From positions 1 through 17,437 of the forward strand of contig JABIZW010000257.1 in the NCBI GenBank assembly GCA_018666295.1: a stretch of DNA of 17,437 nt, in the 5' to 3' direction. The stretch is from Halieaceae bacterium. GTDB taxonomy: Bacteria > Pseudomonadota > Gammaproteobacteria > Pseudomonadales > Halieaceae. Below, in pieces: positions 13,551 to 17,437 of this stretch. Within the stretch, counting starts at the first letter, position 1; the number at the start of each line of letters is the position of its first letter. The translations under genes and the position numbers were made by a program. Below the pieces are notes generated by a model. It worked only from the letters and a program-made list of their open reading frames with translations. It had not been told where the DNA came from and did not search any database.

Positions 13551-15482
13551 ATGCTCGCAAGGATGTTCAGTTGTATCTCTCGAAACTCTCGCACAGTCCG
13601 CGCGTCTTGTCTGCTGTCTCTGGGTGCTTTGTTGTCTTCTTTGGCGTATGCCGAGGTTGATAGTGACCGTGCAGCAGATCGACTGAAGTTTGAGCTGGCC
13701 GTCACTGAGTTACGCTCGGGCGCCGGTCCGCGTTATGAGCGGCTGCGGGCCGAGCTCACTGAATACCCCCTGGCGCTTTATCTTGACGCGTTAGTGATCG
13801 AAGGCGATTTACACCACACCAAGCCCGACGTTGTTAAAGCGTTTTTGGCGCGTACGGCCGACTCTCCCGTTGCCCTGAGAACATTGCGCAGTTTTGTCCG
13901 TCACAAAGTTAAAGACCGGCAATGGAAAACAGTGATTGAGGTGACTCACGACACGGACTTGACCACTGAGCTAGGCTGTCACAGGGCGCACGCGCTACTG
14001 ATGACGCAACAGATCGAGCCGGCGACGGCCTTATTAACCGGTCTTTGGGCTGTGGGCAAGTCTCAAATAAAAGCCTGTGATCCGGTGTTTAAGGCGTGGT
14101 ATCGACACTCGGGTCCGTCAGATGACGTGATTTGGCAACGTGCGCTTCGCGCTGCAGATGCCCGTAATACGACGCTACTTCGCTACCTGAGAAAGTTTGC
14201 GTCAGCGACGCTTTTGGTGAGCCTGCAGGATCTGAGCGAGATTTATGCGCGACCGGATCGCGTGACTCAGAAAACACGCGGGTCAACGCGACGGCAGCGC
14301 GATATTGCCGTGATGGGAGTGACGCGTTTAGCGCGTATTAATCCCGGTCGAGCGCTCGCAGCCAAGCAGGCCTTGGCAGCACGCTTTGAATTCACGGCTG
14401 AGCAGACGGCTCAAATGCACAGTTTGATCACGCGACACAGCCTTTTCGCCCAAAGTGCAGCGCCGCAGTCCTGGATTACCGATCGACTCGTGGAACTGAA
14501 GAACGACGAGTTGACCGAGATTTACCTGCGGTCAACCCTAAGAACAGCCGACTGGACGTCGTTCCGCCAGGCCTACGAGTGGCTCTCGCCCAACAAGCGA
14601 CTGAGCGATGAGTGGCAGTATTGGCGTGTGATTGCGGCTGCACCCGGTGAAGCCGAGCAGTCTGAATTAATACTGAAAAATTTATCCAAGGGACGGGGCT
14701 TTCACGCCTATCTTGCGGCCGATATTTTAGGTGTATCTCCCACACTCGGACGTCAGACACCCGCACTTATTTCAGACTCGCGGGTGGGCCGAGAGGTCGC
14801 CGAGCGCGTTCAAGAGCTGAAAGCCTTGGGTCGAGAGTGGGAAGCAAATACCGAGTTTAGATCTGCATTGGATGATCCTGGCGCGGCGCTGATTCTTGCC
14901 GAACTGGCGAATTCACAAGGCTGGCACACGATGGCAATAGAAGCCGCGGCTGCAGCACAGGCCTGGCATCGAGTGGATTTGAGATTCCCTGTGATCTACA
15001 AGTCAGAATTTGAGAATGCCGCTGACGAGTCGGGGCTCGAATTTGAGCAGCTCTTGGCCGTTGCAAGGCGCGAGAGTGCCCTCGCACCGAATGCAGTGTC
15101 CGAAGTCGGTGCGAGGGGGCTCATGCAACTGCTACCAAGTACTGCTCGGCTCACTGCGCGCAAACACAACTACCGCTACAGTCGCAGTCGATTAATGCGC
15201 CCCGGCTATAATGTGGCGGTGGGTGCTCTGTACTACGCGGATCTAATAGCACGGTACGACGGGAACCGTGTCCTTGCGCTCGCCGCCTACAATGCAGGCC
15301 CCAATCGCGTTAGACGCTGGACGCAGGGAACAATGAGTCTCCCTAGATGGGTCGATACCATACCGTTTAAAGAAACACGCGAGTATGTTCGAGCCGTACT
15401 GGCGTATAACGTGATATACCGACTTTCTGCTCAAAAAGAGGCGCGAATGCTTACTGACAAAGAGCGTAGTCATCGTTATTAA
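13551..15482 (+). CDS. Soluble lytic murein transglycosylase, Slt70-like
   Basis: Periplasmic lytic transglycosylase that cleaves the glycan strand of peptidoglycan to leave 1,6-anhydro ends. From ATG 13551 the precursor has 643 residues, nearly the length of E. coli Slt70 (645). A Sec signal peptide is visible: basic start (MLARMF...NSR), hydrophobic core CLLSLGALLSSL and AYA before a cleavage at about residue 34. The central part is an alpha-superhelix of repeats. The C-terminal SLT domain shows ARRESALAPNAVS with catalytic Glu508, then the GARGLMQL motif and AAYNAGPNRVRRW. An in-frame ATG at 13452 would put 33 polar residues before the signal and overlap selD, so it is rejected as start. 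It is followed after 34 bp by an oxidoreductase gene. The symbol slt is plausible but not given, as paralogues exist. Confidence 0.93.
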   Translation: MLARMFSCISRNSRTVRASCLLSLGALLSSLAYAEVDSDRAADRLKFELAVTELRSGAGPRYERLRAELTEYPLALYLDALVIEGDLHHTKPDVVKAFLARTADSPVALRTLRSFVRHKVKDRQWKTVIEVTHDTDLTTELGCHRAHALLMTQQIEPATALLTGLWAVGKSQIKACDPVFKAWYRHSGPSDDVIWQRALRAADARNTTLLRYLRKFASATLLVSLQDLSEIYARPDRVTQKTRGSTRRQRDIAVMGVTRLARINPGRALAAKQALAARFEFTAEQTAQMHSLITRHSLFAQSAAPQSWITDRLVELKNDELTEIYLRSTLRTADWTSFRQAYEWLSPNKRLSDEWQYWRVIAAAPGEAEQSELILKNLSKGRGFHAYLAADILGVSPTLGRQTPALISDSRVGREVAERVQELKALGREWEANTEFRSALDDPGAALILAELANSQGWHTMAIEAAAAAQAWHRVDLRFPVIYKSEFENAADESGLEFEQLLAVARRESALAPNAVSEVGARGLMQLLPSTARLTARKHNYRYSRSRLMRPGYNVAVGALYYADLIARYDGNRVLALAAYNAGPNRVRRWTQGTMSLPRWVDTIPFKETREYVRAVLAYNVIYRLSAQKEARMLTDKERSHRY

Positions 15483-15516
15483 CCACAACATTTAATTACC
15501 CAACTAGGAAAATCGT

Positions 15517-16632
15517 ATGAAAAGTCTCCAAATGCAGTCTTGTGTTCACGATGAGGGCACCATTGAGTGTGCGCTATTTGACATCGATGTGCCCGCGCCT
15601 TCAGAAAAGGAGGTGATGGTGAAGATCGAAGCCTCACCGATAAATCCGTCGGACCTCGGACTGATGTTTGGCGCGGCTGATATCGATTCAATTCGGGCCT
15701 CTGAGCGCAACGGTCATCCGTCGATTATTCTGGATGTACCGCCCCCTGCAATGCGCGCCATGGCAACACGAATCAATGAGTGGCTGCCCGTGGGCAATGA
15801 GGCGTGCGGCACGGTCGTTGAGGCGGGAGCAAGTCCCGAAGCTCAAGCGTTGCTGGGAAAGCGCGTGGCCCTGTTTGGCGGTGAGATGTACTCAAATTAT
15901 CGCACCATTTCCGTATTTCAATGCATTCCATTGGCGGAGGACACAACACCAGAAGAGGGCGCTTCTTGTTTTGTGAATCCTATGACAGCACTTGGATTTG
16001 TCGAAACCATGAAGATGGAAGGACACAAGGCAATCGTTCACACGGCGGCGGCGTCTAACCTAGGGCAAATGCTCAATCGTATTTGCCTAGACGATGGGGT
16101 GCCACTGGTAAATGTCGTTCGAAATGAAGAGCAAGTTGCTTTGTTGAAAGGGCAGGGAGCCGCGCACGTCGTGAACAGTTCTGATGACGATTTTGCAGAG
16201 CAGTTGGCGGCCGCAGTGAATGCAACAGGTGCAACCCTTGCTTTCGATGCTATCGGCGGTGGAAAGCTGGGCAACGCTATTCTTATGGCGATGGAGGCCG
16301 GTGCGGTTGAGCGTATGACCGAGTGGTCTCGCTACGGGTCGAACGAATATAAGCAGCTTTACATATACGGCGCACTGGACCTCGCGCCGACAACATTAAA
16401 TCGAGGCTACGGATTCTCTTGGGGCATCGGTGGCTGGTTATTGACGCCGTTTATGATGAAAGCGGGCGGCGAAGTTGTTCGGCAAATGCAGGCGAAAGTT
16501 GTTGCTGAGCTTACAACGACCTTTGCCAGCCATTATTCTGATCGAGTTAGTTTGGCTGAGTCGCTGACACCTCAAATCGGTTCGCGCTACGGCGTCCGCC
16601 GAACGGGTCAGAAGACGCTCATTACCCTCTGA
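15517..16632 (+). CDS. MDR-family NAD(P)-dependent oxidoreductase (zinc-binding dehydrogenase-like)
   Basis: Medium-chain dehydrogenase/reductase of 371 residues with a GroES-like N-terminal domain and a Rossmann nucleotide-binding domain. The family features are INPSDLGL near residue 42, PVGNEACGTVVEAG at about 91-104, the pyridine-nucleotide loop HTAAASNLGQML (175-186) and a FDAIGGG strand. The zinc-type GHE motif is replaced by GNE, and no cysteine quartet is present, so it looks like a zinc-less quinone-oxidoreductase type rather than an alcohol dehydrogenase. An unusual insert separates the two conserved segments of the GroES-like domain (about residues 51-90). The ribosome binding site AGGA lies about 8 bases before the ATG. 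It follows the transglycosylase by 34 bp and may share its transcript. Its stop is 3 bp from the end of the convergent yciH. Substrate is unknown. Confidence 0.87.
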   Translation: MKSLQMQSCVHDEGTIECALFDIDVPAPSEKEVMVKIEASPINPSDLGLMFGAADIDSIRASERNGHPSIILDVPPPAMRAMATRINEWLPVGNEACGTVVEAGASPEAQALLGKRVALFGGEMYSNYRTISVFQCIPLAEDTTPEEGASCFVNPMTALGFVETMKMEGHKAIVHTAAASNLGQMLNRICLDDGVPLVNVVRNEEQVALLKGQGAAHVVNSSDDDFAEQLAAAVNATGATLAFDAIGGGKLGNAILMAMEAGAVERMTEWSRYGSNEYKQLYIYGALDLAPTTLNRGYGFSWGIGGWLLTPFMMKAGGEVVRQMQAKVVAELTTTFASHYSDRVSLAESLTPQIGSRYGVRRTGQKTLITL

Positions 16633-16635
16633 TAT

Positions 16636-16995
16636 TTATCCTCCTGCCAGTTTGCAGGTATACCCAAGGCCTTCCAGCGCGGTTTTACAGACGCTGCGCT
16701 GGTCGCCTTGGATTTCTATGTTGTGGTCTTTGACAGCACCGCCGACGCCACATTTCTGCTTGAGCCCTTTGGCAATACTTTTCAGCTCTTTGGGTGCAAC
16801 ACTCAGGCCCTCGATTACCGTGACCGCCTTTCCGCCGCGACCTTTCGTTTCACGCTTGATTCGAACGATGCCGTCTCCCTGGTGGGTTGGCCTATCTACC
16901 CCACAAACACAACTGGCCACGCCTCGAAGACACTGTGGACAAAGGCGTCCTTGTTCGGTGCTGTAAACCGATCTTGTTTTTTGTTTTGAATTCAT
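16636..16995 (-). CDS. yciH: SUI1/eIF1-like translation factor YciH with N-terminal cysteine motif
   Basis: Small protein of the SUI1/YciH family, 119 residues, related to eukaryotic eIF1. In bacteria it has been linked to the fidelity or inhibition of translation initiation under stress. The family core is visible: VYSTEQGR, GDGIVRIKRETKGRGGKAVT, LKQKCGVGGAVKD, IEIQGDQR and the terminal KLAGG. The N-terminus carries Cys19, Cys22, Cys29 and Cys31 in the spacing C-x2-C-x6-C-x-C, which may bind zinc; E. coli YciH lacks it, but other relatives have similar motifs. No strong ribosome binding site precedes the ATG (TGGACG only). It is divergent from slyX and convergent with the oxidoreductase, 3 bp apart. 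A short hairpin CCTGC-CAGTTT-GCAGG (16643-16658) lies at its 3' end but has no T tract. Confidence 0.94.
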   Translation of the reverse strand: MNSKQKTRSVYSTEQGRLCPQCLRGVASCVCGVDRPTHQGDGIVRIKRETKGRGGKAVTVIEGLSVAPKELKSIAKGLKQKCGVGGAVKDHNIEIQGDQRSVCKTALEGLGYTCKLAGG

Positions 16996-17061
16996 TCGAT
17001 CGCGTCGTCCATTAATGCCTAGCTCGAGTAGTCTAACAGTTGGTATGGTAAGGATTAATGT
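16996..17061. promoter_or_regulatory. Divergent yciH / slyX intergenic region
   Basis: These 66 bp lie between the two divergent starts and should contain promoters for both. AAGGA at about 17050-17054 is placed 7 bases before the GTG of slyX and serves as its ribosome binding site. No convincing core promoter could be read. Confidence 0.3.
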
Positions 17062-17316
17062 GTGTTTTTAAACCCGGAGTCGAGTGTAGAAGTGAGTGAG
17101 ACGAGCGTGAAATCAGAAACAGCCGAACTCGAGACAAAAATCGCATTTTTGGAGGTCGCTAACGATGAACTTGAGTCCGCATTACTGATGCAACATAAAC
17201 GACTGGAGTCTATGGAGGCTGCTGTGGGTGAGTTACGTCTCCGGCTCAAGGAGCAAGCGACTCTGATTGAGGGCTTGGGTGATACTGAAAGTGACTCGCC
17301 CCCGCCACATTACTGA
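17062..17316 (+). CDS. slyX: SlyX family protein
   Basis: Small coiled-coil protein of the SlyX family, 84 residues, of unknown molecular function; in E. coli slyX lies next to the prolyl isomerase gene slyD. The residues from about 16 to 70 form a heptad-like helix (ELETKIAFLEVANDELESAL, then a LRLRLKEQ segment), and the tail is the family-typical SPPPHY. The start is GTG at 17062, supported by AAGGA 7 bases upstream. Downstream in-frame GTGs at 17092 and 17107 are possible but less well placed for a ribosome binding site. Its divergent neighbour is yciH. A second gene begins 31 bp after its stop. Confidence 0.9.
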   Translation: MFLNPESSVEVSETSVKSETAELETKIAFLEVANDELESALLMQHKRLESMEAAVGELRLRLKEQATLIEGLGDTESDSPPPHY

Positions 17317-17347
17317 TCTGTCATTTCGAACAAGGACCGGCGTTTTG

Positions 17348-17437
17348 ATGACATTAAAACAATTGTTGACCGCATTTTTGGGCGTCCTGCTGGTCGCAGG
17401 ACTCACTGTTTTTTCTTTGGTCAAGGCGCCCGTACCC
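17348..17437 (+). CDS. N-terminal fragment of membrane-anchored or secreted protein (3' truncated)
   Basis: Only the first 30 codons are in the window. The start is ATG 17348 with AAGGA 11 bases upstream. The encoded segment has a single basic residue (Lys4), then a long hydrophobic stretch LLTAFLGVLLVAGLTVFSLV and KAPVP. This could be an uncleaved N-terminal membrane anchor or a Sec signal sequence. It follows slyX by 31 bp on the same strand and may be cotranscribed. The family cannot be identified from 30 residues. Confidence 0.6.
   Translation, partial: MTLKQLLTAFLGVLLVAGLTVFSLVKAPVP

Noticed and set aside
16643..16658. Hairpin CCTGC-CAGTTT-GCAGG as a terminator
   Set aside because: Stem is only 5 bp, it lies within the yciH coding end, and no T tract follows on either strand.
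1..17437. CRISPR array, insertion sequence or prophage
   Set aside because: No regularly spaced repeats, transposase-like or phage-like reading frames were seen in the window.

Overview
The window looks like an ordinary chromosomal segment of a free-living, probably marine, gammaproteobacterium. The main reasons are gammaproteobacterial-type Adk, SelD, MnmH/SelU, YciH, SlyX and Slt70-like proteins, a tRNA gene with an encoded CCA end, and a mid-range G+C content. The combination of a class I P450, a split acyl-CoA dehydrogenase/kinase pair and a selenouridine module would fit the OM60/NOR5 (Halieaceae)-like marine clade. That placement is an inference from gene content, not a computed result.

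Layout: (1) bases 1-1057 hold the 3' end of mazG followed by adk. (2) Bases 1113-5293 are a run of plus-strand genes with short gaps: a GST-like protein with a C-terminal extension, an SDR oxidoreductase, a [2Fe-2S] ferredoxin, a CYP153-like cytochrome P450 and a DUF429 protein. (3) A minus-strand amidohydrolase (N-acyl-D-amino-acid deacylase type) converges on DUF429. It is divergent, across a 207-bp intergenic region with inverted repeats, from an acyl-CoA dehydrogenase translationally coupled to an APH-fold kinase. (4) tRNA-Arg(CCU) follows, then an RlmD-like m5U methyltransferase gene whose 3' end overlaps the convergent selD-mnmH(selU) operon. (5) Divergent from selD is a Slt70-like lytic transglycosylase, then a zinc-less MDR-family oxidoreductase that converges on yciH. 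(6) Divergent from yciH is slyX, followed by the truncated start of a gene encoding a membrane-anchored or secreted protein.

How the genes work together: ferredoxin and P450 form the oxygenase part of a class I system, but no ferredoxin reductase is present in the window. The dehydrogenase/kinase pair resembles the two halves of ACAD10/ACAD11 and the bacterial LvaA/LvaC logic (phosphorylation of a hydroxyacyl-CoA followed by elimination), and suggests catabolism of hydroxylated acids. SelD supplies selenophosphate to MnmH/SelU for 2-selenouridine in tRNA. No clear mobile element, CRISPR array or insertion sequence was seen. The most interesting items are the dehydrogenase/kinase pair with a fused C-terminal DUF6285-like domain, the reductase-less CYP153-like pair, and the RlmD-like protein with an altered catalytic loop.
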